A stretch of 46,650 bases of DNA, from positions 1 to 46,650 of the forward strand of contig CATOOV010000021.1 in NCBI GenBank assembly GCA_951801955.1, in the 5' to 3' direction. The stretch's first letter is position 1; the number at the start of each line of letters is the position of its first letter. The notes under the pieces are model-generated. The model was not told the origin of the DNA. It worked only from the letters and a program-made list of their open reading frames with translations, and made no database searches. Source of the stretch: an uncultured Lachnospiraceae bacterium (GTDB taxonomy: Bacteria > Bacillota > Clostridia > Lachnospirales > Lachnospiraceae). Of this stretch, positions 36,136-45,380 are shown piece after piece. Made by a program: the position numbers and the translations under genes.

Positions 36136-36196
36136 GTTATGGAAATGAAAATATGCATTGACGGTATTTGTAAAGAAGTGGATTAGAGAAGTAAGA

Positions 36197-36230
36197 AGGA
36201 TGTTTCAGCGGCTGAAGCATCCTTTTTTTT
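36197..36230 (+). terminator. Rho-independent terminator after spoVG
   Basis: AGGATGTTTCAG and CTGAAGCATCCT form a 12-bp stem with loop CGG and a run of eight T. Repeat copy 5 starts within the T-run. Confidence 0.92.
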
Positions 36231-36317
36231 CTATCATAGGAAATTGTTTCGCATTCCCTATGATAGAAAAAATAAATATGCGTACGCGCACAAAGGGAAA
36301 CGATTGCTTTGCAATTA
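36228..36317 (+). repeat. Structured intergenic repeat, copy 5 (3' truncated)
   Basis: Stem-loop 1 pairs TTTCTATCATAGGAA with TTCCCTATGATAGAAA (36228-36269). The shared GCGCACAAAGGGAAA follows, and stem-loop 2 has arms ATTGC (36303-36307) and GCAAT (36311-36315). Stem-loop 3 is missing: the element stops at the stop codon of the Fn3/SH3 gene on the minus strand. Confidence 0.8.
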
Positions 36318-37133
36318 TAAAACCCGGATATAGCGCGCAGCAGCATATCCTTTCAGGTTTTTTCTGTTTAGTTTGACACTGATATTGTACCATTTTTGAC
36401 CATCTGTCCCAGTTGTCTGGCTGGCGATCGTAACCTTTGTGCCTTTCGGAAGTGTGGCAATAATTCTGCCGGTTGTACTGGGAGTCCTGCGCAGCCGCAG
36501 CCCAGAGGCTGTTACAATACCAGTATGTTTTGGAGCCTGTCCTGCGGTGAGCAGGTCGGTACGGATATAGCCGACACTCTTTTTATTGCCAACGGGAAAG
36601 GAAATCCGGCTCCATGCTGAACCTGATTTATCAGAGGTAGCGCAGATAACAGTTACTTTGGCGCCTGGGTTTAGCGTTGCGAGGACTGGGTGGTTGATTC
36701 CCGCGTGTTTTCGAATGTTAGAGCGGACACGGATGGAGGCGGTCCGGGAAGCGCATCTTGTATGTGCCGAGAGGGTTTTGGAAAATTTACCTGTGATGGT
36801 GCTGCCGCCCTGTTTTTTGTATGCGCGTACCCGATAGTAGTATTCTCTGCCAGTTTGCAGCTTTAGGTTACAGAAGGCATTGTTTCCAACAGACACCGTT
36901 TTAATTTTTTGATATGTACCATCGTAAGAAGTCGCACGATAGATTTGATAGCCGGAGATTCCATATTGGGGAGTCCAGGAAATATTGATGCTGTTTGCCG
37001 TGGTAACGCCGCATTTTAAGTTTTTGACCGCTGGCAGCTTTCCGGCAGCGAAAGTAGATTTGGGAAGGGCAAGGAAAAGGGTAAATAAAATCAACAACGT
37101 GAAACATAATTTTTTTGAAATTTGTTTTTTCAT
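36315..37133 (-). CDS. Secreted Fn3 and SH3-repeat protein
   Basis: The 272-residue protein has a signal peptide (1-30, ending STFAAG), a fibronectin type III domain (about 34-125, NLKCGVTTANSINISWTPQ), and two bacterial SH3-like domains (about 130-200 and 208-272, with GLRLRRTPSTTGRIIATLPKGTKV). SH3 domains of this kind usually bind cell wall peptides; no catalytic domain is present. The Fn3 domain is related to the C-terminal Fn3 of the two large glycosidases. The start at 37133 lies nine bases after AAAGGA. Confidence 0.88.
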   Translation of the reverse strand: MKKQISKKLCFTLLILFTLFLALPKSTFAAGKLPAVKNLKCGVTTANSINISWTPQYGISGYQIYRATSYDGTYQKIKTVSVGNNAFCNLKLQTGREYYYRVRAYKKQGGSTITGKFSKTLSAHTRCASRTASIRVRSNIRKHAGINHPVLATLNPGAKVTVICATSDKSGSAWSRISFPVGNKKSVGYIRTDLLTAGQAPKHTGIVTASGLRLRRTPSTTGRIIATLPKGTKVTIASQTTGTDGQKWYNISVKLNRKNLKGYAAARYIRVL

Positions 37134-37175
37134 AACATACACTCCTTTTATGTGACTTGAAATTTGAATCCATGC

Positions 37176-37197
37176 GTATCAAAGGATTCTTTGATAC
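37176..37197. promoter_or_regulatory. Perfect hairpin/operator in the Fn3/SH3 gene leader
   Basis: GTATCAAAG (37176-37184) and CTTTGATAC (37189-37197) are perfect 9-bp arms around a 4-bp centre. On the minus strand it begins a few bases after the expected transcription start, so it may be an operator or a 5' mRNA hairpin. Confidence 0.6.
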
Positions 37198-37210
37198 TTG
37201 GACTATATTA

Positions 37211-37239
37211 ATTAAAAACAAAATAGAGGAAAGTGTCAA
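37211..37239 (-). promoter_or_regulatory. Promoter of the Fn3/SH3 gene
   Basis: On the minus strand, consensus TTGACA (37234-37239) and TTTAAT (37211-37216) are 17 bp apart. The remainder of the gap to uppP (37240-37519) is AT-rich; TATACT at 37474 may be part of the uppP promoter, but its -35 is poor. Confidence 0.65.
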
Positions 37240-37519
37240 TGAAATCTGACATATTCATTTTTTATTAAGAATTTGCATAAATAAAATTTAAAATTTGGTA
37301 TTAGTCGATTATAATTTAAGATGGAGTCTGGGAAGCGGGGATGGATGTTTTGTTACCATTTAGTTGGAAGCTTAATCAAGTATAGTAAGGGTGATTTGCC
37401 GAACAGTAACCAAAACCGTATAAAATTAATAAAAAATTAAAGACAAATATTTCTAAATTTTGCTATGGTATGATATACTGTAACGGAGTCGATTTATACA
37501 GAAAGGAAGCAATAGAAAT

Positions 37520-38341
37520 ATGATGGAAATTTTAAAAGCTGTAATATACGGAATTGTGGAAGGAATCACAGAATGGCTTCCAGTCAGCAGTACTGGGCAT
37601 ATGATTTTGTTAGAAAAATTTATGCCTATGGAGGTGTCAGAGGAATTTTGGAGTATGTTTTTAGTTGTAGTACAGTTAGGCGCAATCCTTGCCGTGGTTT
37701 TAATTTTCTGGAATAAAATTTTTCCATTTCATTTTTATCAGAGGGAAAAAATTGACTGGGATATTATGGAGCTATGGGGGAAAATATTGGTGGCATGTAT
37801 CCCGGCAGGGGTGGTAGGCGTGGTTTTTGGTGACTGGCTGGATGAGCATTTTTATAATTTTTGGATTGTTGCAGTCATGCTGGTTACGGTTGGAATTATC
37901 TTTATTATTGTGGAGAATCAGAACAAGGGCAATCGTCCTATGATACGTACAACCAAAGAACTGACCTGGCAGGTTGCTTTTATTATTGGTCTGTTTCAGC
38001 TTGTGGCAGCAATATTCCCTGGAACTTCCCGTTCTGGCGCTACGATTGTAGGAGCCTTAATGATTGGCGTTTCCAGGACAGTGGCGGCAGAATTTACCTT
38101 CTATCTGGCAATTCCAGTAATGTTTGGAGCCAGTTTGCTGAAATTATTGGGGTTCGGATTTGCATTTACCAGTCAGGAACTGGGAATATTATTGACAGGA
38201 ATGGTCGTATCGTTTGTAGTATCTGTACTGGTAATCCGTCTGTTGATGGGGTATATCCGCAAACATGATTTTAAGGTATTTGGATGGTATCGAATTATTT
38301 TAGGCGCGGTGGTGCTGTTGTATTTTGGAGTACTGGCATAG
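37520..38341 (+). CDS. uppP: Undecaprenyl-diphosphatase
   Basis: It recycles undecaprenyl diphosphate to the monophosphate carrier for wall synthesis, in the membrane. The 273-residue protein has both family signatures: EGITEWLPVSSTGHM (about 14-28) and PGTSRSGATIVGAL (about 170), with eight or so hydrophobic segments. Overproduction gives bacitracin tolerance in this family. It starts with two ATG codons; AAAGGAA lies upstream. It is followed 61 bp later by pth. Confidence 0.96.
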   Translation: MMEILKAVIYGIVEGITEWLPVSSTGHMILLEKFMPMEVSEEFWSMFLVVVQLGAILAVVLIFWNKIFPFHFYQREKIDWDIMELWGKILVACIPAGVVGVVFGDWLDEHFYNFWIVAVMLVTVGIIFIIVENQNKGNRPMIRTTKELTWQVAFIIGLFQLVAAIFPGTSRSGATIVGALMIGVSRTVAAEFTFYLAIPVMFGASLLKLLGFGFAFTSQELGILLTGMVVSFVVSVLVIRLLMGYIRKHDFKVFGWYRIILGAVVLLYFGVLA

Positions 38342-38402
38342 CAGCGCAAAAGACACAAGTTTTTCTAGACAGATATAACAGATATAAAAGGAGACAAATG
38401 AT

Positions 38403-38963
38403 ATGTTTGTAATTGCAGGGCTTGGAAATCCTACCTCCAAGTATGACAAAACCCGCCACAATGTTGGATTTGATGTCATTGATATGCTGGCAGACAAATA
38501 TAATATAAGGATCAAAGAAAAAAAACATAAGGCATTGTGCGGAACTGGCATAATAGAAGGGCAGAAAGTACTTCTGGTAAAACCGCAGACATTTATGAAT
38601 CTTAGCGGGGAAAGTATTGGCATGATTCTTAATTTCTATAAACTAAAACCAGAATCAGAGCTGATGGTCATTTATGATGATGTCAGCCTGGCGCCTGGCA
38701 GGCTTAGGATTCGAAAAAAGGGAAGCGCCGGTGGACATAATGGTATGAAGAGCATTATCAGCCATGTGGGAACCCAAGAATTTTTGCGGATTAAAATTGG
38801 GGTAGGCGAAAAGCCCCAGGGCTGGGATTTGGCAGATTATGTTTTGGGGCGCTTCTCCAGGGAGGAACGCAGGCTGGTAGAGGAAGCATTTGAAAGGGCA
38901 TGTGATGCGGCGGGGCTGATGGTCCAGGGAAAAACAGACCAAGCCATGAACCAGTATAACTGA
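38403..38963 (+). CDS. pth: Peptidyl-tRNA hydrolase
   Basis: It frees tRNA from dropped-off peptidyl-tRNA. The 186-residue protein has GLGNPTSKYDKTRHNVGFDVID with the catalytic His, KPQTFMNLSG, and the Asp in VIYDDVSLAPGRLRIR. AAAGGAG lies upstream of the ATG. It ends 14 bp before mfd; the pth-mfd pair is common in Firmicutes. Confidence 0.97.
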   Translation: MFVIAGLGNPTSKYDKTRHNVGFDVIDMLADKYNIRIKEKKHKALCGTGIIEGQKVLLVKPQTFMNLSGESIGMILNFYKLKPESELMVIYDDVSLAPGRLRIRKKGSAGGHNGMKSIISHVGTQEFLRIKIGVGEKPQGWDLADYVLGRFSREERRLVEEAFERACDAAGLMVQGKTDQAMNQYN

Positions 38964-38977
38964 AAATAGGAGGCAGT

Positions 38978-41900
38978 ATGGAAAGCTTTACGGAGCCATT
39001 GCTTAGGCTGGGGGAGTATGAGAGATTAAAACAGGAATTAATGAAAGAGAGCGCTGTTGTCCAGGTTTCTGGGTGTATTGACACTCAGAAACCTCATTTC
39101 ATGTACAGTCTTTTGGAGGAAAAGAAAAGTGGCATTATTGTAACCTTCCAGGAGCAGAAGGCACGCGAGCTTTATGAGAATTATCGTTTTTTCGACAGGG
39201 ATGTGGTGTATTATCCTCCAAAAGATATTTTGTTCTATCAGTCAGATATTCGAGGCAATTTGCTGACAGGGGAGCGGCTTTTGGCGGTAAAGGCGTTGAT
39301 TGAGCGCGAGTGTGTCACAGTAGTTACTACGTTTGATGCGTTGATGGACCGGGTGGTTCCATTGTCAGCCATTGAGGACAGTGTTCTTAGGTATGCCTTG
39401 GGAGATACCATAGATATGGAAGAAATGAAATCCAGGCTAGTGCATATGGGATATGAACGGAATGACCAGGTGGAAGGGGCAGGACAGTTTGCAGTCCGGG
39501 GAGGCATTTTAGATATCTTTCCGTTGACGGAGGAGAATCCGTATCGTTTGGAGCTCTGGGGAGATGAAATTGATTCCATGCGCAGTTTTGATGTGGAGAG
39601 CCAGCGTTCCATTGAAAATTTGGAACAAGTGCGGATCTATCCGGCAAGTGAAATTGTATTGTCCAAGGAATGCATCTGTAAAGGGCTGGACAGGCTGGAA
39701 CAGGAGAAGGAAAAAGTATATGGGCTGCTGCGCAAAGATATGAAAACAGAAGCTGCACACCGTGTAAAGACCATGGTGGAGACATTGAAGGAGGAACTTA
39801 CAGAACTGGGACAGAGTGCAGGGCTTGACGGTTATCTGACCTATTTTATGGAAGGGACGGTTTCCTTTTTCGACTATTTTGATTGGAAAAATACCATTCT
39901 CTTTCTGGATGAGCCGGCAAGGATTGCGGAAAAAGGCAGGGTGGTAGAAAAGGAATTTTCAGATAGTATGCAGCATCGTCTGGAGAAAGGATATATTCTG
40001 CCAGGGCAGATGCAGGCATTGTATTCTGGAAAAGAGATCTTTGCCAAGATACAAAGACAGAAATGTGTGACTTTGACCACCCTGGATTTTAAGGTAAATG
40101 AGCTGGATATAAAATCGAAATTCAATATATCTGCAAGAACAGTGAATGCCTACAACCGCAGTTTTGAATTGCTGCTGAAGGATTTACAACAGTACCGCAG
40201 AAAAAAATACCAGGTAATCCTACTCTCCGGTTCCAGAACCAGGGCAAAGCATTTGTGCGAAGATTTGCAACAGGAAGGATTAAACTGTTTTTACAGTGAA
40301 GATTATGACCATGTGGTACAGCCAGGGGAAGTGATGGTTGCTTATGGCAAGCTGAAAAAGGGATTTGAATATCCAGAATTGAATTTTGTGGTGATTTCCG
40401 AGAGCGATATTTTTGGCGGGGAGCAGAAGCGCAAGAAAAAGCGAAAAATCTATGAAGGTGAGAAAATCCAGAGCTTTACCGATTTGTCTGTTGGAGATTA
40501 TGTGGTACATGAACGGTATGGGGTTGGAGTTTACCGGGGGATTGAAAAAATTGAAATTCAAAAGACTGCGAAAGATTATGTAAAAATCGAATATGACAAA
40601 GGCAGTACCTTATATGTCCTTGCTACTCAGTTGGAACCAATTCAGAAATATGCAGGATCAGAGGCAAAGAAACCTAAAATTAACCGATTGGATGGACAAG
40701 AGTGGACGAAGACAAAAAACAAGGTGAAAGGAGCTGTCAAAGAGATTGCCAAAGAATTGGTGGAGCTTTATGCCACCAGGCAGAGGACGGAAGGTTTTGC
40801 TTACGGACCCGATACCGTGTGGCAGAGAGAATTTGAAGAACTCTTTCCCTTTGAGGAGACAGAAGACCAGGAACTCGCCATCGAAGCTACCAAACGGGAT
40901 ATGGAGAGTAAAAAAATTATGGATCGTCTGATCTGCGGAGATGTGGGCTATGGTAAGACGGAAATTGCCATTCGTGCAGCGTTTAAGGCAGTCCAGGAGG
41001 GGAAGCAGGTAGTCTATCTGGTGCCCACCACGATTTTGGCACAACAGCACTATAACAATTTTATACAGAGGATGAAGGATTTTCCAGTGCAGGTAGAGCT
41101 GATGTGCCGGTTTTGCACAACTTCCCAGATAAAGAAAACTGTAGAAGGATTGAAACGTGGGATGGTGGATATTGTAATCGGTACCCATCGGGTATTATCT
41201 AAGGATGTGGAATTCAAAGATTTGGGTCTTTTAATTATTGATGAGGAACAGCGTTTCGGCGTGGCGCACAAAGAAAAAATCAAACAAATGAAGAAAAATG
41301 TTGATGTGCTGACCTTGACGGCAACGCCGATTCCTAGGACACTCCATATGAGCCTGATTGGAATTCGGGATATGAGCGTGTTGGAGGAGCCGCCTATGGA
41401 CCGTCTTCCCATTCAGACTTATGTGATGGAGTACAATGAAGAAATTGTGAGGGAGGCAATCAATCGGGAGATGGCGCGGAATGGGCAGGTGTATTATGTG
41501 TTCAACCGTGTAAATCAAATTGTGGAGGTTACCTCAAAAATTGCAGAGCTTGTGCCGGAGGCAAATGTGGCGTTTGCACATGGGCAGATGAGGGAGCGGG
41601 AACTGGAAAATATTATGTATCAATTTATCAATGGGGAGATTGACGTATTGGTAAGTACCACGATTATTGAGACGGGGCTGGATATTTCCAATGTAAACAC
41701 CATGATTATCCATGATGCGGATAATCTTGGATTGTCCCAGCTCTACCAGCTTCGCGGACGGGTGGGGCGTTCCAATCGGACCGCGTATGCTTTTTTGATG
41801 TACCAACAGAATAAAATGCTCAAGGAAATTGCAGAAAAACGCCTGTCGGCAATTCGGGAATTTACGGAATTGGGCAGCGGTTTTAAAATTGCCATGCGCG

Positions 41901-42523
41901 ATTTGGAGATTCGGGGAGCCGGGAACTTATTAGGAGCCCAGCAGCATGGACATATGGAGGCTGTGGGATATGACCTTTACTGCAAAATGCTCAATGAAGC
42001 GGTAAAGGCATGGAAAGGGGAGGCTTGCGAAGAGCAGTTTGAAACAATGCTTGAGCTGGAAGTGGATGCTTTTATTTCCTCAGCTTATATTTCCAATGAA
42101 TTTCAGAAATTGGATATTTATAAGCGGATTGCTGTGATTGAAAGCCAGGAAGAGAGTGAGGAAATGTTGGAAGAGCTGATTGACCGCTTTGGAGAGCCGC
42201 CGAAATCTGTATCAAACCTGCTTGCCATCGCCTTGTTAAAAGCAAAAGCACATGCCTGCTACTATACTGAAATAAAAGAAACAGGTCAAAAAATTAAATT
42301 TGTATTTTATTGTCAGGCAAATATTAATCCGGCAAATATTAACCAGATGGCAGAAAAATACCATGGAGCCCTGCAGTTTGTAAAAGATTCCAAAGCTCCA
42401 TATTTTGAATTTACAAAGGGAACAAACAGCAGGCAGAAGACAGTGGGGATCTTAGAACAAGTAGATCAGATTCTGGAAGATACCAGAACGCTTTTGGTGG
42501 AATCGGAAATCAGGGAAAAGTGA
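38978..42523 (+). CDS. mfd: Transcription-repair coupling factor
   Basis: This ATP-driven translocase removes RNA polymerase stalled at DNA damage and recruits UvrA. The 1181-residue length is normal. In order: UvrB-like N-terminal module (about 20-330), the RNA polymerase-interacting domain (about 505-570, SVGDYVVHERYGVGVYRG), RecG-like helicase with Walker A GDVGYGKTEIAIRAAF (about 655), DEEQ (about 755), TATPIPRTLHMS, and a C-terminal TRCF domain (about 1010-1110). AGGAGG precedes the ATG. Confidence 0.98.
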   Translation: MESFTEPLLRLGEYERLKQELMKESAVVQVSGCIDTQKPHFMYSLLEEKKSGIIVTFQEQKARELYENYRFFDRDVVYYPPKDILFYQSDIRGNLLTGERLLAVKALIERECVTVVTTFDALMDRVVPLSAIEDSVLRYALGDTIDMEEMKSRLVHMGYERNDQVEGAGQFAVRGGILDIFPLTEENPYRLELWGDEIDSMRSFDVESQRSIENLEQVRIYPASEIVLSKECICKGLDRLEQEKEKVYGLLRKDMKTEAAHRVKTMVETLKEELTELGQSAGLDGYLTYFMEGTVSFFDYFDWKNTILFLDEPARIAEKGRVVEKEFSDSMQHRLEKGYILPGQMQALYSGKEIFAKIQRQKCVTLTTLDFKVNELDIKSKFNISARTVNAYNRSFELLLKDLQQYRRKKYQVILLSGSRTRAKHLCEDLQQEGLNCFYSEDYDHVVQPGEVMVAYGKLKKGFEYPELNFVVISESDIFGGEQKRKKKRKIYEGEKIQSFTDLSVGDYVVHERYGVGVYRGIEKIEIQKTAKDYVKIEYDKGSTLYVLATQLEPIQKYAGSEAKKPKINRLDGQEWTKTKNKVKGAVKEIAKELVELYATRQRTEGFAYGPDTVWQREFEELFPFEETEDQELAIEATKRDMESKKIMDRLICGDVGYGKTEIAIRAAFKAVQEGKQVVYLVPTTILAQQHYNNFIQRMKDFPVQVELMCRFCTTSQIKKTVEGLKRGMVDIVIGTHRVLSKDVEFKDLGLLIIDEEQRFGVAHKEKIKQMKKNVDVLTLTATPIPRTLHMSLIGIRDMSVLEEPPMDRLPIQTYVMEYNEEIVREAINREMARNGQVYYVFNRVNQIVEVTSKIAELVPEANVAFAHGQMRERELENIMYQFINGEIDVLVSTTIIETGLDISNVNTMIIHDADNLGLSQLYQLRGRVGRSNRTAYAFLMYQQNKMLKEIAEKRLSAIREFTELGSGFKIAMRDLEIRGAGNLLGAQQHGHMEAVGYDLYCKMLNEAVKAWKGEACEEQFETMLELEVDAFISSAYISNEFQKLDIYKRIAVIESQEESEEMLEELIDRFGEPPKSVSNLLAIALLKAKAHACYYTEIKETGQKIKFVFYCQANINPANINQMAEKYHGALQFVKDSKAPYFEFTKGTNSRQKTVGILEQVDQILEDTRTLLVESEIREK

Positions 42524-42549
42524 AAAATTGGTGAAATCAGAGAAAATAG

Positions 42550-42578
42550 TTGCTACCATTTCAAAAAAGAACTATAAT
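42550..42578 (+). promoter_or_regulatory. Promoter of the PrsA-like gene
   Basis: TTGCTA (42550-42555) and TATAAT (42573-42578) have a 17-bp spacer. The leader of about 125 bases shows no clear fold. Confidence 0.75.
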
Positions 42579-42711
42579 AATGCTAAATGTGTCTGAAATA
42601 CGGCAGAAACACTGTTACAGCGCAAATTACTGCGACGGAACATAGTTGCAATTCATTTTGCAGGAATGGGCAGTAACAAGGAATTATAAAAGAAATACAC
42701 AGGAGGATGTT

Positions 42712-43926
42712 ATGAAGGCAAAGAGATTACTGGCTTTGTTATTGGCTGCAACATTGGGAGTGTCGGCATTGACAGGATGCGGCAGCGGTATTGATGAAAA
42801 TAAGGTGGGGGCAACCCTGGATCAACAGGAAATTTCCCTTGGGTTTATGAATTTTATGGCGAGATACCAGCAGGCAATTTATGATGGGCAGTTTGGCGCC
42901 ATGTTTGGAGATAATTCGGATATATGGTCCCAGGATTTGTTTGGAGAGGGGACAGATACAGAGACTTCTGTCAAGAAAAATGTGGCAGAGAGCATTGAGG
43001 AATTTTATCTACTGGAAAAACATATGGCGGATTATAAAGTGGAAGTGACAGAGGATGAACTTGCAGCCATGGACGAAGCCGCTGAGAAGTTTATGAAAGA
43101 CAATAGCAAAAAAGCGATCAGCCAGATGGGAGCCACAAAGGAATATGTGAAGGAGATGCTTCGGCTGAATACAATCCAGTCAAAAATGCGCGCTGCAATT
43201 ATTGCAGATGTAGATACCAAAGTCAGCGATAAGGAGGCGGCACAGAAGACCATCAGTTATGTGAGTGTAAACAGTAAATCCACCACGGACGAGGAGGGCG
43301 AGACCAAGGAATATACAGAAGAAGAAAAGAAAAATATAAAAAAAGAAGTGGAAGATTTCAGAAAGTCTGCTAAGGAAGATTTTGAAGGGGCGGCAGAGAC
43401 GGCGGGATATTCGGTTTCCAATTACTCCTATGGTGAGAATGATGAAGATACTACCTTGGATGAAGCGGTGATAAAAGCGGCGAATAAACTGAAAGACGGC
43501 GAGGTCAGTAAAGTGATCAGCACAGACGACAGTTTTTATGTGGTACACATGGACAGTACGTTTGACAAGACGGCAACAGAAACCAAGAAGCAGTCCATTG
43601 TCCAGGAACGGCAGAACGACCGTTATACGGAAGTTTGCGACGAATATAAAAAAGATGTAAAATACGAACTGAACGAGGAGGAATGGGCAAAAGTCAAGTT
43701 TGACGAGCTGTTTACCATAAAGCAGCAGCAAACCACCGAAAATACAGAGGGTGAAGAAACCTCTGGCGAGGAAGAATCTTCTGAAAACGCAGAGGATACG
43801 GAAGGCGAAGATACTTCAGACAGTGAAGAAAGCCCTATAGATGAAGAGAACGCCGATGGAGAAGAAACTTCTGAAGATGAACAGAACACAAATGAAGAAG
43901 AATCTTCTGACAAAGATAAGGAATAA
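42712..43926 (+). CDS. PrsA/SurA-like foldase lipoprotein with acidic tail
   Basis: The 404-residue protein has a lipoprotein signal with lipobox ALTGC (Cys near 24), a SurA-N-like helical region (about 45-175), and a short parvulin-like stretch (about 245-300, AANKLKDGEVSKVISTDDSFYVVHMD). The last 65 residues, from about 342, are almost only Glu, Asp, Ser, Thr, Asn and Gly, a disordered acidic tail. It is related to the shorter lipoprotein at 17188 and likely helps secreted proteins fold at the outer membrane face. AGGAGG precedes the ATG at 42712; the longer reading is unsupported. Confidence 0.85.
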   Translation: MKAKRLLALLLAATLGVSALTGCGSGIDENKVGATLDQQEISLGFMNFMARYQQAIYDGQFGAMFGDNSDIWSQDLFGEGTDTETSVKKNVAESIEEFYLLEKHMADYKVEVTEDELAAMDEAAEKFMKDNSKKAISQMGATKEYVKEMLRLNTIQSKMRAAIIADVDTKVSDKEAAQKTISYVSVNSKSTTDEEGETKEYTEEEKKNIKKEVEDFRKSAKEDFEGAAETAGYSVSNYSYGENDEDTTLDEAVIKAANKLKDGEVSKVISTDDSFYVVHMDSTFDKTATETKKQSIVQERQNDRYTEVCDEYKKDVKYELNEEEWAKVKFDELFTIKQQQTTENTEGEETSGEEESSENAEDTEGEDTSDSEESPIDEENADGEETSEDEQNTNEEESSDKDKE

Positions 43927-44011
43927 TCCGCTGTTGGCAGAAGATATCAGATGGGAGACTTCCCAATCAGCAAGAAGTAAGTAATAAATTTGTGGATGGT
44001 ACAAAACAGGA

Positions 44012-44058
44012 GAGGGTATGAGAGACGGAGCAATACCGTCTCCTTATCCTCTTTTTTT
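44012..44058 (+). terminator. Two-tier terminator after the PrsA-like gene
   Basis: GAGGGTA/TATCCTC (44012-44018 with 44045-44051) and GAGACGG/CCGTCTC (44022-44042) stack into one long stem with a run of seven T. Repeat copy 6 starts at the end of the T-run. The stretch 43927-44011 shows nothing else. Confidence 0.88.
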
Positions 44059-44226
44059 CTCATATAGGAAATTTCGAAAAAATTTCCTATATGAGAAAAG
44101 CCCTTCGGGCAGGGTGCGCACGCACACAAGTGGAAAATTATTGCTGAGCAATAGTGCGCGTCGCGGAACAAAAGATGCGTTAGCAAATAACTTGGTCGCG
44201 AGAGTGCGTGAAACGCACTTTTGTTC
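44058..44226 (+). repeat. Structured intergenic repeat, copy 6 (complete)
   Basis: Stem-loop 1 pairs TCTCATATAGGAAATTT with AAATTTCCTATATGAGA. Stem-loop 2 has arms ATTGC (44140-44144) and GCAAT (44148-44152), where copies 1 and 2 have GTCAC/GTGAC. Stem-loop 3 is closed by GAACAAAAG (44166-44174) and CTTTTGTTC (44218-44226). It is the copy closest to copies 1 and 2 overall. Downstream, 44227-44300 has small hairpins but no clear promoter for apbE. Confidence 0.85.
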
Positions 44227-44324
44227 CAGATAAGGCATAAGCCACGCTGGCATGCCTAGGAGCGTGAGAAACTTGCATTGACTGTGGGATTCTATGTTGT
44301 TGTTTGTACCAGAATGGAGGCATC

Positions 44325-45380
44325 GTGAAAAAATGGCATCGTGCGGCAATGTTTGTGATTGCTGTGGCTGTATTGGCAGGGTTTGCCTTTATACAGAAAC
44401 AAGGGAAGAAAGCAGAACGATTTCAAGGGCAGTTTTTTGACTGTTTTGATACAGTGACAACTGTCACTGGATATGCGAAAGACAAAGAAGCTTTTTCTGA
44501 AAAACTGAAGATGTTGGAGGAGAAGCTATTGTATTATCATAAACTATACGATATTTACCATACGTATGATGGGATAAACAATCTAAAGACGATCAATGAT
44601 GCGGCAGGGAAAAGCCCTGTAAAAGTGGATTCGGAAATTATGGAGTTGTTAAAACTGGGCAGGGAAATGTATGAGAAGACAGATGGAAAACTTCAGATTG
44701 CATACGGCAGCGTACTTTCCCTATGGCATGAATATAGGGAACAGGGAAATGAGAAACCCAAGGAGGCGTGCCTTCCGCCCCAAAAGGAGCTTGAGGAGCG
44801 TGCAGCACATACAGATATGGCGCAGATGATTTTAGATGAAAAGGCGTCCACAGTGTATCTTGCAGATCCAGAAATGTCCCTGGATGTGGGAAGTATTGGA
44901 AAGGGTTATGCGGTACAGCGCTTGGCAGAATACGCAGAAGAAATCGGAATGGAGCATGTGCTGCTGAGCGTGGGCGGCAATGTAAGCGCAGTGGGTCCAA
45001 AAGCTGACGGCATACCTTGGCGGGTAGGGGTAGAAAACCCAGATACTGAGAGTGCGCGGCAATATGTCTGTACTTTGGATATTGCTGGTTTGACAGTTGT
45101 TACCAGCGGGGATTACCAGCGGTATTATGAGGTGGATGGGAAACGCTATTGCCATATTATTGACCCAGATACCAACATGCCGCCTGAGTATTTCTCATCT
45201 GTATCTGTGACAGCAAGAGATTCTGGTATGGCAGACGCACTTTCCACCGCCCTGTTCAGTACGGAATATGAGAAGGGAGCTGCTTTGGTAGAGAGTCTTG
45301 AAGGTGTGGAAGCTATGTGGATTGGAAAGGATGGTGAAATCCGTTGTTCCAGCGGGTTTAAAATCAATGAAGAAGAGTGA
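44325..45380 (+). CDS. apbE: FAD:protein FMN transferase
   Basis: It attaches FMN from FAD to Ser/Thr of target proteins outside the membrane. The 351-residue protein has an N-terminal membrane anchor or signal (about 5-22, no lipobox Cys) and ApbE motifs: FFDCFDTVTTVTGY, LDVGSIGKGYAVQRLAEY, LLSVGGNVSAVG, VTSGDYQRYYEVDGKRYCHIIDP and SGMADALSTALF. I choose the GTG at 44325, four bases after AATGGAGG. It overlaps the NusG-domain gene by 14 bp. Its target flavoprotein is not in the window. Confidence 0.93.
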   Translation: MKKWHRAAMFVIAVAVLAGFAFIQKQGKKAERFQGQFFDCFDTVTTVTGYAKDKEAFSEKLKMLEEKLLYYHKLYDIYHTYDGINNLKTINDAAGKSPVKVDSEIMELLKLGREMYEKTDGKLQIAYGSVLSLWHEYREQGNEKPKEACLPPQKELEERAAHTDMAQMILDEKASTVYLADPEMSLDVGSIGKGYAVQRLAEYAEEIGMEHVLLSVGGNVSAVGPKADGIPWRVGVENPDTESARQYVCTLDIAGLTVVTSGDYQRYYEVDGKRYCHIIDPDTNMPPEYFSSVSVTARDSGMADALSTALFSTEYEKGAALVESLEGVEAMWIGKDGEIRCSSGFKINEEE

